Shown here: positions 1-5,434 of the stretch, in pieces
Position numbering within the stretch: the stretch's first letter is position 1
Layout: every line of letters starts with the position of its first letter
Source of the DNA: Thermococcus sp.
Lineage (GTDB): Archaea; Methanobacteriota_B; Thermococci; Thermococcales; Thermococcaceae
NCBI GenBank assembly: GCA_021160985.1
Contig: JAGHBN010000022.1
Coordinates: forward strand, 1 to 9,717
DNA: 9,717 nucleotides
Reading direction: 5' to 3'
Notes under the pieces: model-generated
Told to the model about the DNA's origin: nothing
The model's input: only the letters and a program-made list of their open reading frames with translations
The model's database searches: none
Program-made: the position numbers and the translations under genes

Positions 1-572
1 AGGAGCTCGCCGCCATCGGGGCTGACACGTTCATAAGGGTCGGCTCCACCGGTGCAATCCAGCCGGGAATAGAAATCGGCGACCTGATAATAGCCAAGGC
101 GGCTGTGAGGCTTGAGGGCACCTCAAAGCAGTATGTGCGCGTCGAGTACCCAGCTAGCGCAGACCTCGAGGTCACCCTCGCGTTGATCGAGGCCGCCGAG
201 ACCCTCGGCGTGCGCTACCACCTCGGAATCACGGCCTCGACGGACAGCTTCTACCTCGGCCAGGGCAGGCCGGGTCTTAACGGATACTTCCCGAGCTTTG
301 CAAGGAACATAATAGACGACCTGAGGCAGGCCAGGGTCACCAACTTCGAGATGGAGGCCGCTACCCTATACACGCTCGCCAACATCTACGGACTCAGAGC
401 CGGCTGTGCCTGTGCGGTCTTCGCTAACCGCGTCACCAACGAGTTCGGCAAGGCCGGAGAGAAGGAAGCGGCCCTGGTTGCCAGCGAGGCCGTGAAAATA
501 CTCGCCGAGTGGGACGAGGAGAAGGAGAAAGCCGGTAAGAAGGTCTGGTTCCCCGGGCTTAGGAGGCTTTAG
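1..572 (+). CDS. udp: Uridine phosphorylase, C-terminal part (gene starts before the window)
   Basis: Cytosolic nucleoside phosphorylase of the PNP/UDP family that converts uridine and phosphate to uracil and ribose-1-phosphate. The frame is open from the first base; the first whole codon is base 3, giving 189 visible residues before TAG. The GTG at 105 is an internal valine, not a start. Visible signatures are the phosphate/ribose loop GSTGAIQ (visible residues 14-20), a uracil-recognition segment STDSFYLGQGR (79-89) with the Gln and Arg typical of uridine phosphorylases, and the ribose-binding FEMEAA (115-120). Roughly the first 80-90 residues of a usual 250-280 aa enzyme are missing on the left. 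In Thermococcus kodakarensis a uridine phosphorylase feeds ribose-1-phosphate into the pentose-bisphosphate pathway; the same role here is inferred. An oligo-T run follows directly. Confidence 0.9.
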   Translation, partial: ELAAIGADTFIRVGSTGAIQPGIEIGDLIIAKAAVRLEGTSKQYVRVEYPASADLEVTLALIEAAETLGVRYHLGITASTDSFYLGQGRPGLNGYFPSFARNIIDDLRQARVTNFEMEAATLYTLANIYGLRAGCACAVFANRVTNEFGKAGEKEAALVASEAVKILAEWDEEKEKAGKKVWFPGLRRL

Positions 573-592
573 GACTTTTTTCCAATTTTTTA
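573..592 (+). terminator. Oligo-T terminator after the uridine phosphorylase gene
   Basis: Two T-runs of six and six lie immediately after the stop codon, with no stem-loop before them. This matches the intrinsic U-tract terminators used by archaeal RNA polymerase. The rest of the gap up to the tRNA holds nothing else I can support. Confidence 0.6.
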
Positions 593-668
593 TCGGTCCG
601 ATTCTACCTGAAACATTACAAGAGGACTCAATTTTGGTCCCCAAAGTCTCTTCAGAAAAGTTTGTTGA

Positions 669-746
669 TGGCGGACCGGCGGGGCTTCGAACCCCGGACC
701 TGCGGCTTAGGAGGCCGCCGCCCTATCCTGGCTAGGCTACCGGTCC
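669..746 (-). tRNA. tRNA-Arg (anticodon CCU), CCA encoded
   Basis: The reverse strand folds into a complete cloverleaf. The 7-bp acceptor stem is GGACCGG with CCGGTCC, followed by discriminator G and an encoded CCA at 671-669. The D stem is GCCT with GGGC, the last pair being a T-G wobble. The anticodon stem is a perfect 5-bp GCGGC with GCCGC around the loop CTCCTAA, which gives anticodon CCU for AGG codons. The variable loop is AGGTC and the T stem is CGGGG with CCCCG around TTCGAAG. No intron interrupts the anticodon loop. A TATA element lies 30 nt before the 5' end and a short T4 run (complement of 657-660) follows the CCA as a possible terminator. Confidence 0.96.
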
Positions 747-775
747 ACTGCCCGCTATTCCCTCCCAGAGAAGAG

Positions 776-783
776 TATTTAAA
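776..783. promoter_or_regulatory. Symmetric TATA element shared by tRNA-Arg (-) and the Lrp-type gene (+)
   Basis: TATTTAAA at 776-783 reads TTTAAATA on the other strand, so either orientation is a usable archaeal TATA box. Its near edge is 30 nt from the tRNA 5' end on the minus strand. On the plus strand a start about 25 nt downstream falls near 805, just before the ribosome site GGTGGTG (804-810) of the regulator. Purine-rich or CGCAAAC-like sequence flanks it on each side where a BRE would sit. No second TATA-like element is visible in this 68-bp divergent gap. Shared use is inferred from spacing. Confidence 0.6.
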
Positions 784-814
784 GTTTGCGGTAAATTAGG
801 GATGGTGGTGTTGG

Positions 815-1267
815 ATGGTTGACGAGCTCGATCTCAAGATATTAGCACTCCTTCAGGAAAATTCCCGCCTCTCATACCGAGAGATAGCAAGGGAATTGAA
901 AGTTGCCGTGGGTACCGTCTATAACAGGGTAAAGAGGATGGAAGAGGAGGGTATAATCAAAGGATTTGCTCCGGTTCTCGACTACGAGAAGCTGGGCTTT
1001 GGGCTCACGGCGGTGATAGGGATAAAGGCCCAAGGGAGAAAAATAACGGAAATAGAGAGGGAAATAGCGAGGAAAAACCAGGTTATCATCGTCTACGACA
1101 TAACCGGCGAATTCGACATAGTAGTCGTTGCAAAGTTCAAGGACAGGGCGGATATGAACCGCTTTGTCAAGTGGCTGCTTTCACTGGATGGTGTTGAAAA
1201 AACAAACACCAGCGTTGCGATGCAGGTCGTCAAGGAGGACTTCAGAATAGGGCTAACGGAGGACTAA
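815..1267 (+). CDS. Lrp/AsnC-family transcriptional regulator
   Basis: A 150-aa protein of standard Lrp/AsnC length. Residues 1-50 form the helix-turn-helix: an LDLKILALLQENSR first helix, a REIARELKVAVGTVYNRVKRMEEEG recognition region, then IIKGF leading into the linker. Residues 62-142 form the RAM effector-binding domain, with the typical DITGEFDIVVVAKF strand-turn-strand around 95-108. Such proteins bind DNA as dimers or octamers and sense amino acids. I cannot tell which of the several Thermococcales paralogues this is, nor its ligand. The ATG is supported by GGTGGTG four bases upstream. It is transcribed away from tRNA-Arg, and its last 15 bases overlap the convergent gene on the minus strand. 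Autoregulation is common in the family and the promoter is very close, but no operator is clear. Confidence 0.93.
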   Translation: MVDELDLKILALLQENSRLSYREIARELKVAVGTVYNRVKRMEEEGIIKGFAPVLDYEKLGFGLTAVIGIKAQGRKITEIEREIARKNQVIIVYDITGEFDIVVVAKFKDRADMNRFVKWLLSLDGVEKTNTSVAMQVVKEDFRIGLTED

Positions 1268-1579
1268 AATCTCCTCCATAAACCTTTTTGCAAAGTCATC
1301 GAGGTTTTCTGCGGGGAGCCTCACTTCCTCCCCATTAACCTTTCCCTCAAAGACGTAGCTCCTCACCACGATCTCCGCTATTTTTGAAAAGTCAGGATTC
1401 TTCTCCAGTGTTTCTCTGAGGACTTCGTCGAACTCCTTTTCCGAAACTTCAATGATCATGCCCTCTATTTCAACCCTCTTCCCGCATTCCTCCTCGGAGC
1501 AGTCAAACCGGAAGAAAAGACCGGGCTCGGCCTCAACAGGTATCGTGAGCCCGGCCGCGTTGTAGATAAGGAACTTCAT
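1253..1579 (-). CDS. Small hypothetical protein in the gfcR unit
   Basis: I do not recognise this 108-aa acidic protein. It begins MKFLIYNAAGLTIPVEAE and has two cysteines close together (CSEEEC), a probable mixed beta N-terminal half and a helical C-terminal half rich in Glu, Asp and Lys. There is no signal peptide or membrane segment. Two starts are possible: GTG at 1588, overlapping the stop of the upstream regulator gene as GTGA, or ATG at 1579. I prefer the ATG because GGAG lies eight bases before it, whereas the GTG has GGA directly touching it. The arrangement implies translation coupled to the upstream gfcR-type gene, so it may act in the same process. Its 3' end overlaps the Lrp-type gene by 15 bp in convergent orientation. 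Confidence 0.75.
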   Translation of the reverse strand: MKFLIYNAAGLTIPVEAEPGLFFRFDCSEEECGKRVEIEGMIIEVSEKEFDEVLRETLEKNPDFSKIAEIVVRSYVFEGKVNGEEVRLPAENLDDFAKRFMEEILVLR

Positions 1580-1584
1580 CTTCC

Positions 1585-2301
1585 TCACTCCAGCTTTATC
1601 AGGCTCTCAACCGGGATGCTGTATTCCTCTTTCAGGTGCTCAACAACATCCCCAACGCTCACGAGGAAGAACATGCCCACCGGCTTTGCTCCGGCCTGCC
1701 TGCACATCTCCAGAAGGGCCTTCTGGGTTTCCCCGCTCCTGATGACATCGTCTATTATAAGCACCTTCTCCCCCTTCCTGAGGGCCCACTGTGGAAGGTA
1801 CAGCGTTGTAACACTGCCTGAAGCGCTTGGGACGTAGCTGACCTCATAGAACTTTTCAACACCGACTTCCTTCTTTTTCTTGGCGTATACAACATCAACG
1901 TTAAGCTCCCTCGCGACGTGAACTGCCAGAGGGATTCCATCGGTGGCCGCAGTCAGAACTTTGTCCACGTTGACGTCCATGTACCGTACGGCAACTTCCT
2001 CAGCTATTATGCTCATGAGCGCCGTGTCGCTCAGCACGGGCATGTTGTCGAAGAAACCGTGCTCGTCGAACTTTATCCTCTTCCTGACCTCCTCCTCTAT
2101 GTTGACGTAGGGCCTGAGGAGTTCCAGGAGTTCCCTGGTCCTCTCGGTGCTCGGCAGAACCTTTCCCCTAACGTACCTGTTGAGCACCGTTATCGGCAGT
2201 CCCGTTATCTTTGAGAGCTCTTCGTAGGTATGGGACTTCTTAAGCAGTCTGAGGATCCTAACGAGTCTCAGCTTCTCCTGGACGGACTTTAGCTGGCTCA
2301 T
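1585..2301 (-). CDS. gfcR: GfcR-type transcriptional regulator (HTH plus phosphoribosyltransferase-like domain)
   Basis: A 238-aa protein with two parts. Residues 1-70 are a helix-turn-helix (YEELSKITGLPITVLNRYVRG around 26-46). Residues 85-235 are a type I phosphoribosyltransferase fold carrying the PRPP-binding motif VLIIDDVIRSGET at 180-192. Older annotations call such proteins orotate phosphoribosyltransferase-like. The haloarchaeal member GfcR is a transcriptional activator of sugar catabolism genes, so this is more likely a regulator sensing a phosphoribosyl or related ligand than a biosynthetic enzyme; its targets here are unknown. The start at ATG 2301 is chosen over longer upstream readings because GGAGGTG lies six bases before it and a strong BRE/TATA sits further upstream, so a longer form would begin before the promoter. 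It heads a unit with the small downstream gene. Confidence 0.85.
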   Translation of the reverse strand: MSQLKSVQEKLRLVRILRLLKKSHTYEELSKITGLPITVLNRYVRGKVLPSTERTRELLELLRPYVNIEEEVRKRIKFDEHGFFDNMPVLSDTALMSIIAEEVAVRYMDVNVDKVLTAATDGIPLAVHVARELNVDVVYAKKKKEVGVEKFYEVSYVPSASGSVTTLYLPQWALRKGEKVLIIDDVIRSGETQKALLEMCRQAGAKPVGMFFLVSVGDVVEHLKEEYSIPVESLIKLE

Positions 2302-2331
2302 TGTTTTCACCTCCGATGAAGCTGCTTTAAC

Positions 2332-2338
2332 AAAAAAA
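2332..2338 (-). terminator. T7 run, probable terminator of the SRP54 operon inside the gfcR promoter region
   Basis: The complement of 2332-2338 is seven consecutive T, about 31 nt beyond the ykgJ-like stop. It is the only T-run after this three-gene operon. It lies between the gfcR TATA box and its expected start, so termination and initiation would overlap. Confidence 0.45.
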
Positions 2339-2340
2339 TG

Positions 2341-2356
2341 TATAAATATGTTTCGG
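2341..2356 (-). promoter_or_regulatory. BRE/TATA promoter of the gfcR-type gene
   Basis: On the minus strand CCGAAA (complement of 2351-2356) is followed by CATATTTATA (complement of 2341-2350), a near-ideal BRE plus TATA box. A start about 25 nt downstream falls near 2319, giving a leader of about 18 nt that contains GGAGGTG before ATG 2301. Confidence 0.75.
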
Positions 2357-2368
2357 TCACAGGGCACT

Positions 2369-2854
2369 TTACAACTTTCGTCTGTATTCCTCGAAAACGT
2401 CCCGGTACGTGGAGAGCAGAAAATCCCTATCGACGGGGCGGCCCTCCGGATGGTTAAGCCCTGGACAGAAAGAGTCCATTTTCACGTGTATCTCCATGTT
2501 CTCACCGTGCTTTATGAACACGAACGGGTAAAGCCTGCAGGCGAGGGGACGATGGTGGTATATCCTGCACCTCTTCGTTTCAGGGTCGAGGAAGACGCAG
2601 GCACCGTCTATGGGCTTCTTTTTAATGGCGTAGCCTATGAACTTGTCCCCCCTGTAGAATGCCTTCTCATAGTCCACGAACTCCCACGCGTTGTACCCGA
2701 GACCCTCTATCCTCTCGATGTCCTCATCCCTCAGGGGAATTTCAAGTTCAGAACAGCAGAGGCCACACTCGTCCACGCATTTAAATTTGAAAGAGGGGTC
2801 GTAGTCAACCTCCAGTGTTTGGAGGTTGACTGTAGCAACCCACCTCTTTTCCAA
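2369..2854 (-). CDS. YkgJ-family cysteine cluster protein
   Basis: A 161-aa protein with eight cysteines: C26, C30, C33 and C34 in a CxxxCxxCC cluster, then C86, C96, C106 and C130. The middle part CRIYHHRPLACRLYPF (96-111) is the signature of the YkgJ/UPF0153 family (zinc- or iron-sulfur-binding cysteine cluster proteins). The metal and function are unknown; bacterial and archaeal members are often annotated as Fe-S oxidoreductases without proof. The start is TTG at 2854: it is three bases after the stop of the upstream gene, has GGGAGGAGAT ending seven bases before it, and no other in-frame start exists until residue 120. It is the last gene of the SRP54 operon. A perfect inverted repeat lies within codons 8-18 (see that entry). 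Confidence 0.85.
   Translation of the reverse strand: MEKRWVATVNLQTLEVDYDPSFKFKCVDECGLCCSELEIPLRDEDIERIEGLGYNAWEFVDYEKAFYRGDKFIGYAIKKKPIDGACVFLDPETKRCRIYHHRPLACRLYPFVFIKHGENMEIHVKMDSFCPGLNHPEGRPVDRDFLLSTYRDVFEEYRRKL
2803..2831 (-). repeat. Perfect 12-bp inverted repeat early in the ykgJ-like coding region
   Basis: Arms 2803-2814 and 2820-2831 are exact reverse complements (AGTCAACCTCCA on the coding strand pairs with TGGAGGTTGACT) around a 5-nt loop. The repeat begins 23 nt after the TTG start, and its codons read VNLQTLEVD. In mRNA it would be a stable hairpin just past the ribosome footprint at initiation; in DNA it is a palindrome large enough for a dimeric protein. Confidence 0.85.
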
Positions 2855-2857
2855 ATT

Positions 2858-3100
2858 TTATCTCCTCCCAATAGAGCTTGCAATGAGGGTCTCGGTCATC
2901 TCTATGTGGGCTATCTGCCTGAGCTTCTCCTCGTACATCCGGTCCAGTTCTTCGATGCTCTCAACCTCAAGGCGGAGGATGATGTCGTACTCACCGTAGA
3001 CCCTGTAAATCTCCCTGACCACGGGGATTTTCTTGAGCTTTTCATAAACCTCTTCCTCGTGGCCGGGTTTGACCACCACAAGGGCAAAAACCTCTATCAT
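2858..3100 (-). CDS. Stand-alone RAM-domain (Lrp/AsnC ligand-binding) protein without HTH
   Basis: This 80-aa protein is a complete RAM domain (beta-alpha-beta-beta-alpha-beta): an EVFALVVVKPGHEEEVYEKL strand-helix, then VREIYRVYGEYDIILRLEVES, a helix IEELDRMYEEKLRQI, and a last strand MTETLIASSI. It has no helix-turn-helix. Proteins of this kind in archaea (often called SraA- or Lrp-like RAM proteins) form oligomers and bind amino acids; they may modulate full-length Lrp regulators by mixing oligomers. That role is inferred from the family. The ATG is only two bases after the SRP54 stop and its own stop is three bases before the ykgJ-like start, so the three genes must be co-transcribed. Confidence 0.88.
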   Translation of the reverse strand: MIEVFALVVVKPGHEEEVYEKLKKIPVVREIYRVYGEYDIILRLEVESIEELDRMYEEKLRQIAHIEMTETLIASSIGRR

Positions 3101-3102
3101 TT

Positions 3103-4452
3103 TCAGAACCCCCCAAACGTTCCAAGGTTAAACTTCTTTGCCATCTTTGATAACTTTCTCTTGTCCATGCTCTTAAACATTTTCTTCATCTGATTGTACT
3201 GGTTCAGGAGCTCTCTAACCTCCGCCGTGCTCGTCCCCGAACCCCTTGCAATGCGCTTTATCCTCGAGTAGTTGATAATCTCCGGGTGTTCAAGCTCCTC
3301 CTCGGTCATGGAGTCCATTATTATCCTGTACCTCTTCAGCTTCTCCTCACCGACTTTAACGGCATCCTCAGGCAGGGAGTAGCCCATCCCCGGGATCATC
3401 TGGAGTATCTGCTTCAGCGGCCCCATTTTGCTCATTGCTTCCAGCTGGGCGTACATGTCTTTGAGGTTGAACCTCCCCTTGAGGAACTTCTCAAGATCCT
3501 CCTCCTTGAGCTCCTGCTGCTTCTGAAGCTCCTCAAGCTTCTGAAGGAGCCCCTCAATATCTCCCATTCCGAGGAGTCTCGAGACAAAGCGCTTCGGGTC
3601 GAATGGCTCCAAATCGTCTATCCTCTCACCCACACCAATGAACTTTATTGGCGCACCTGTCGCGGCCACTGCCGAAAGGGCCCCACCACCTTTGGCCGAC
3701 CCGTCTAGCTTCGTGACTATTATCGAGCCTATCGGTGCCGCCTCCTTGAAAGCTAGAGCCTGGTTTTGGGCCTGCTGACCGATGGTTCCATCAATAACCA
3801 GGATAACCTCGTCCGGTTTTATGGCCGCACTTATCTGCTTCATTTCCTCGATGAGGCCCTTCTCCTCTTTGTGCCTTCCAGCGGAGTCTACTATGATGAC
3901 ATCAACGCCCTTGCTTTTGAAGTACTCCACACCCTCACGGGCGAGCTTTACCGCATCCTTCTCTTCAGGGTCCCCGAAGACCTCTATGCCATAGGGCTCA
4001 ACGAGCTGTTTGAGCTGGTGATACGCGCCCGGACGCCAAGTATCAGAGCAGACAAGACCCACCCTGTAACCCCTCTTCTGCAGATGCCTTGCAAGCTTCG
4101 CCACGCTGGTGGTCTTACCGGAACCCTGGATACCAACCGTCAGCAGTATGGTAGGTTTTTTCTTAATCTCAAGGGGCTTGGCCTCCGTCCCAAGGAACTT
4201 GGTGAGTTCCTCATAGACTATCTTTATGATGTGCTCTTTGAGGCTGACTCCGGCAGGAGGCTTCTCTTCAAGAGCCCTTCTCTCTATTGTCTTCGTGAGC
4301 TGAAGGACGAGTCTCACATTAACATCCGCCTGTAGAAGTGCCCTCTGAATGTCCCTTACAACTTCCTTGATCGTGGCCTCATCAACGGTCCTGGCCCTCG
4401 CCAGCTTCCTGAGGGCATCGTTAAGGGCTTTTCCCAGTTTTTCTAGCGCCAT
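3103..4452 (-). CDS. srp54: Signal recognition particle 54 kDa protein
   Basis: A 449-aa SRP GTPase (SRP54/Ffh) that binds signal sequences emerging from the ribosome and the SRP RNA, then docks with FtsY at the membrane. Residues 1-90 are the helical N domain. Residues 95-295 are the G domain with G1 GIQGSGKTT (107-115), DTWRPGA (137-143), DSAGR (189-193), TKLDG (247-251) and GERIDDLEPF (275-284). Residues 300-449 are the methionine-rich M domain with a Gln/Glu/Lys linker and the RNA-binding RIKRIARGSGTS (397-408). All key residues are present and the length is normal. I chose ATG 4452 (MALEKLGKAL), the usual family start, with GGTGGGTGAG upstream; an in-frame upstream extension to 4527 would cross the promoter. 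It is the first gene of a three-gene operon. Confidence 0.97.
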   Translation of the reverse strand: MALEKLGKALNDALRKLARARTVDEATIKEVVRDIQRALLQADVNVRLVLQLTKTIERRALEEKPPAGVSLKEHIIKIVYEELTKFLGTEAKPLEIKKKPTILLTVGIQGSGKTTSVAKLARHLQKRGYRVGLVCSDTWRPGAYHQLKQLVEPYGIEVFGDPEEKDAVKLAREGVEYFKSKGVDVIIVDSAGRHKEEKGLIEEMKQISAAIKPDEVILVIDGTIGQQAQNQALAFKEAAPIGSIIVTKLDGSAKGGGALSAVAATGAPIKFIGVGERIDDLEPFDPKRFVSRLLGMGDIEGLLQKLEELQKQQELKEEDLEKFLKGRFNLKDMYAQLEAMSKMGPLKQILQMIPGMGYSLPEDAVKVGEEKLKRYRIIMDSMTEEELEHPEIINYSRIKRIARGSGTSTAEVRELLNQYNQMKKMFKSMDKRKLSKMAKKFNLGTFGGF

Positions 4453-4483
4453 CTCACCCACCGTTACTATGAGGGCCGGGGAG

Positions 4484-4491
4484 TTTATAAA
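4484..4491 (-). promoter_or_regulatory. TATA box of the srp54 operon
   Basis: TTTATAAA (self-complementary, 4484-4491) lies 32-39 nt before the srp54 ATG on the minus strand. The expected start is near 4462, giving a leader of about 10 nt that carries GGTGGGTGAG. Confidence 0.65.
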
Positions 4492-4654
4492 CGGTTGGGT
4501 ATCGATCCACTGTATCAATGTGTGCATTTTTCAAAAGAACGCCGATTTTGCCAGTTTTCCTTGGACAATGTTGTTCTTTAAAGCTCAAAAAACGTCCCCT
4601 GGCATTTTTTGAGAGAGTATGGTTCCAATAAGGCCATTCTTGATGAAATCGGAG

Positions 4655-4671
4655 CTGAAACCTTTTTAAAC
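4655..4671 (+). promoter_or_regulatory. BRE/TATA promoter pointing into the 4721 reading frame
   Basis: CTGAAACC (4655-4662) followed by TTTTTAAAC (4663-4671) is a good archaeal BRE/TATA pair. A start about 25 nt downstream falls near 4692, about 28 nt before ATG 4721 and before a strong ribosome site. The promoter is divergent from that of srp54. Confidence 0.55.
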
Positions 4672-4707
4672 TTAAAAAAGCCCAAAACATCGTGGAAATG
4701 AAGGAAA

Positions 4708-4715
4708 GGAGGTGA
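4708..4715 (+). promoter_or_regulatory. Strong Shine-Dalgarno site before ATG 4721
   Basis: GGAGGTGA is a full-length complement of the archaeal 16S rRNA tail. It ends five bases before ATG 4721 and ten before a second, out-of-frame ATG at 4726. It is one of the two best ribosome sites in the window, yet it precedes an ORF of doubtful identity. Confidence 0.6.
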
Positions 4716-4720
4716 GAGCG

Positions 4721-4909
4721 ATGACATGTTTGACGCCCATATTCACCCTTCACAAACACATGTTCACTCGCGAGAGGAAAAAGGTCAGGTCCGCACCGGA
4801 TGAGTTTGACTACCTCGAGAGGCCCCCAGTGGGATATTTAAAGGCCCTCTTCTATTTTTTCCAAATGGTTCTCCGGAGAGTCATCACGAGTGCATTGCCT
4901 GAGCGATAA
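4721..4909 (+). CDS. Possible 62-aa small protein, unrecognised
   Basis: I do not recognise this product. The frame begins MTCLTPIFTLHKHMFTRE, is basic in its first third, and ends with a hydrophobic, probably helical stretch VGYLKALFYFFQMVLRRVI (residues 37-55) that could associate with a membrane. Support comes from signals rather than similarity: a BRE/TATA at 4655-4671 and GGAGGTGA five bases before the ATG. Against it: the frame is short, and a competing ATG at 4726 opens a 25-codon frame beginning MFDAHIHPSQTHVHS, whose start resembles metal-dependent hydrolases of the TatD/amidohydrolase type. The region may therefore be the decayed 5' end of another gene that keeps its expression signals. 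A second TATA-like ATATTTAAA occurs inside at 4834-4842. Confidence 0.4.
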   Translation: MTCLTPIFTLHKHMFTRERKKVRSAPDEFDYLERPPVGYLKALFYFFQMVLRRVITSALPER

Positions 4910-5104
4910 ATCAGTGCCAGGGAATCGTTGAGAGGGATTTTCCGAGGAGGTTCCCACGGGGGCGTAATGCTCTTTTCCCAGAGACGTCCCTCTGAACTGT
5001 TTTGATAGATTCCATTCCTGCAGCCAGGAAATCTAGTCCCTCCGGCCCCTCTGCCCACCCTTGTTCTTCGCTGATTGTCGATATTACTTTTAACGAATGT
5101 CTAT
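4910..5104. other. Unexplained stretch between the 62-codon frame and the 5154 gene
   Basis: About 195 bases with no supported gene. It contains a 7-bp inverted match AGAGGGA (4931-4937) with TCCCTCT (4987-4993), not enough for a known RNA family. The minus strand has one frame that stays open over the whole stretch and ends at TGA 4911-4913, but it lacks a start and ribosome site of its own. It could be intergenic, a decayed gene end or an unrecognised RNA. Confidence 0.3.
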
Positions 5105-5120
5105 TAGAAAGCTTTTTATA
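5105..5120 (+). promoter_or_regulatory. BRE/TATA promoter of the 69-aa gene
   Basis: TAGAAAG (5105-5111) and CTTTTTATA (5112-5120) form a canonical BRE/TATA pair. A start near 5141 leaves a leader of about 13 nt containing GGTGATGGAGG before ATG 5154. Confidence 0.7.
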
Positions 5121-5153
5121 CTCTAAAGTTGTAGTATTGAATGGTGATGGAGG

Positions 5154-5363
5154 ATGACTACGGTTATTAAGCGGGACCCCCGCAGATTCCTAAAAGAAAT
5201 GAAGACCCACTACGGTGACGTGTGGCGCATTCCCTCCAGCAGCTACCTATCAACTCCCGACTTCGTTGTGGTTGACCCCAGGAGCGGGAAAAAAACCAAA
5301 GTAAGTTTTGTTTCTCTCGATGACGGAGAAACCGTGGCTGTCGTGTACGACGATCTCGGTTGA
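5154..5363 (+). CDS. 69-aa hypothetical protein
   Basis: I do not recognise this small protein. It starts MTTVIKRDPRRFLKEMKTHYGDVW, a basic, probably helical N-terminus, and then has a beta-rich C-terminal half (DFVVVDPRSGKKTKVSFVSL, then ETVAVVYDDLG) that could be a small barrel or sheet. It has no cysteines, signal peptide or membrane segment. The start is well supported by the BRE/TATA upstream and by GGTGAT ending five bases before the ATG. A T-rich stretch follows the stop at about 5368-5384 and the next gene has its own TATA box, so it is probably transcribed alone. It is likely real and cytosolic; I can give no function. Confidence 0.7.
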   Translation: MTTVIKRDPRRFLKEMKTHYGDVWRIPSSSYLSTPDFVVVDPRSGKKTKVSFVSLDDGETVAVVYDDLG

Positions 5364-5393
5364 TGCCTCTTTTCTTATGTTTCCTTCAGGAAA

Positions 5394-5403
5394 TATTAAA
5401 TAC
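5394..5403 (+). promoter_or_regulatory. TATA box of the helical-repeat gene
   Basis: TATTAAATAC lies about 32-41 nt before ATG 5435, preceded by AGGAAA as a plausible BRE. The expected start is near 5420-5424, so the leader is very short and nearly begins with the ribosome site AGGTGA (5424-5429). Confidence 0.55.
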
Positions 5404-5434
5404 TCCTAGTTCGTAAACTCCCCAGGTGACAATA

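Noticed and set aside
669..700. tRNA 3' end as an integration site
   Set aside because: No second copy of the tRNA 3' sequence and no integrase or foreign gene in the window.
2348..3193. 281-codon plus-strand frame opposite the ykgJ-like and RAM genes
   Set aside because: It is the antisense shadow of two genes with clear family motifs and tight operon spacing, and has no ribosome site.
3507..3552. Short direct repeats of CTTCTGAAG-type sequence in srp54
   Set aside because: They encode the Gln/Glu/Lys-rich linker between the G and M domains; repetition is due to residue bias.
4639..4661. TTGATGA followed by CTGA, like a C box and D box of a guide sRNA
   Set aside because: The C box lacks the purine first base, only eight bases separate the boxes, no second box pair follows, and the CTGA is better explained as part of the BRE.
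4870..4879. Palindrome TCTCCGGAGA
   Set aside because: Ten base pairs without loop or partner site; within chance expectation and no related copy elsewhere in the window.
4882..4888. GTGATGA on the minus strand, a perfect C-box sequence
   Set aside because: No D or D' box (CTGA) occurs at guide-RNA distance downstream on that strand.
4852..5058. 68-codon minus-strand frame (rich in Arg, Gly, Pro)
   Set aside because: No ribosome site or TATA box at its start, unlike every accepted gene here, and its composition is unlike the neighbouring proteins.
4911..5150. Long start-less open frame on the minus strand ending at TGA 4911-4913, with protein-like composition (for example EGPEGLDFLAAGMESI)
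   Set aside because: No usable start or ribosome site, and it runs back into the promoter and start of the 69-aa gene; it could be a remnant but nothing shows it.
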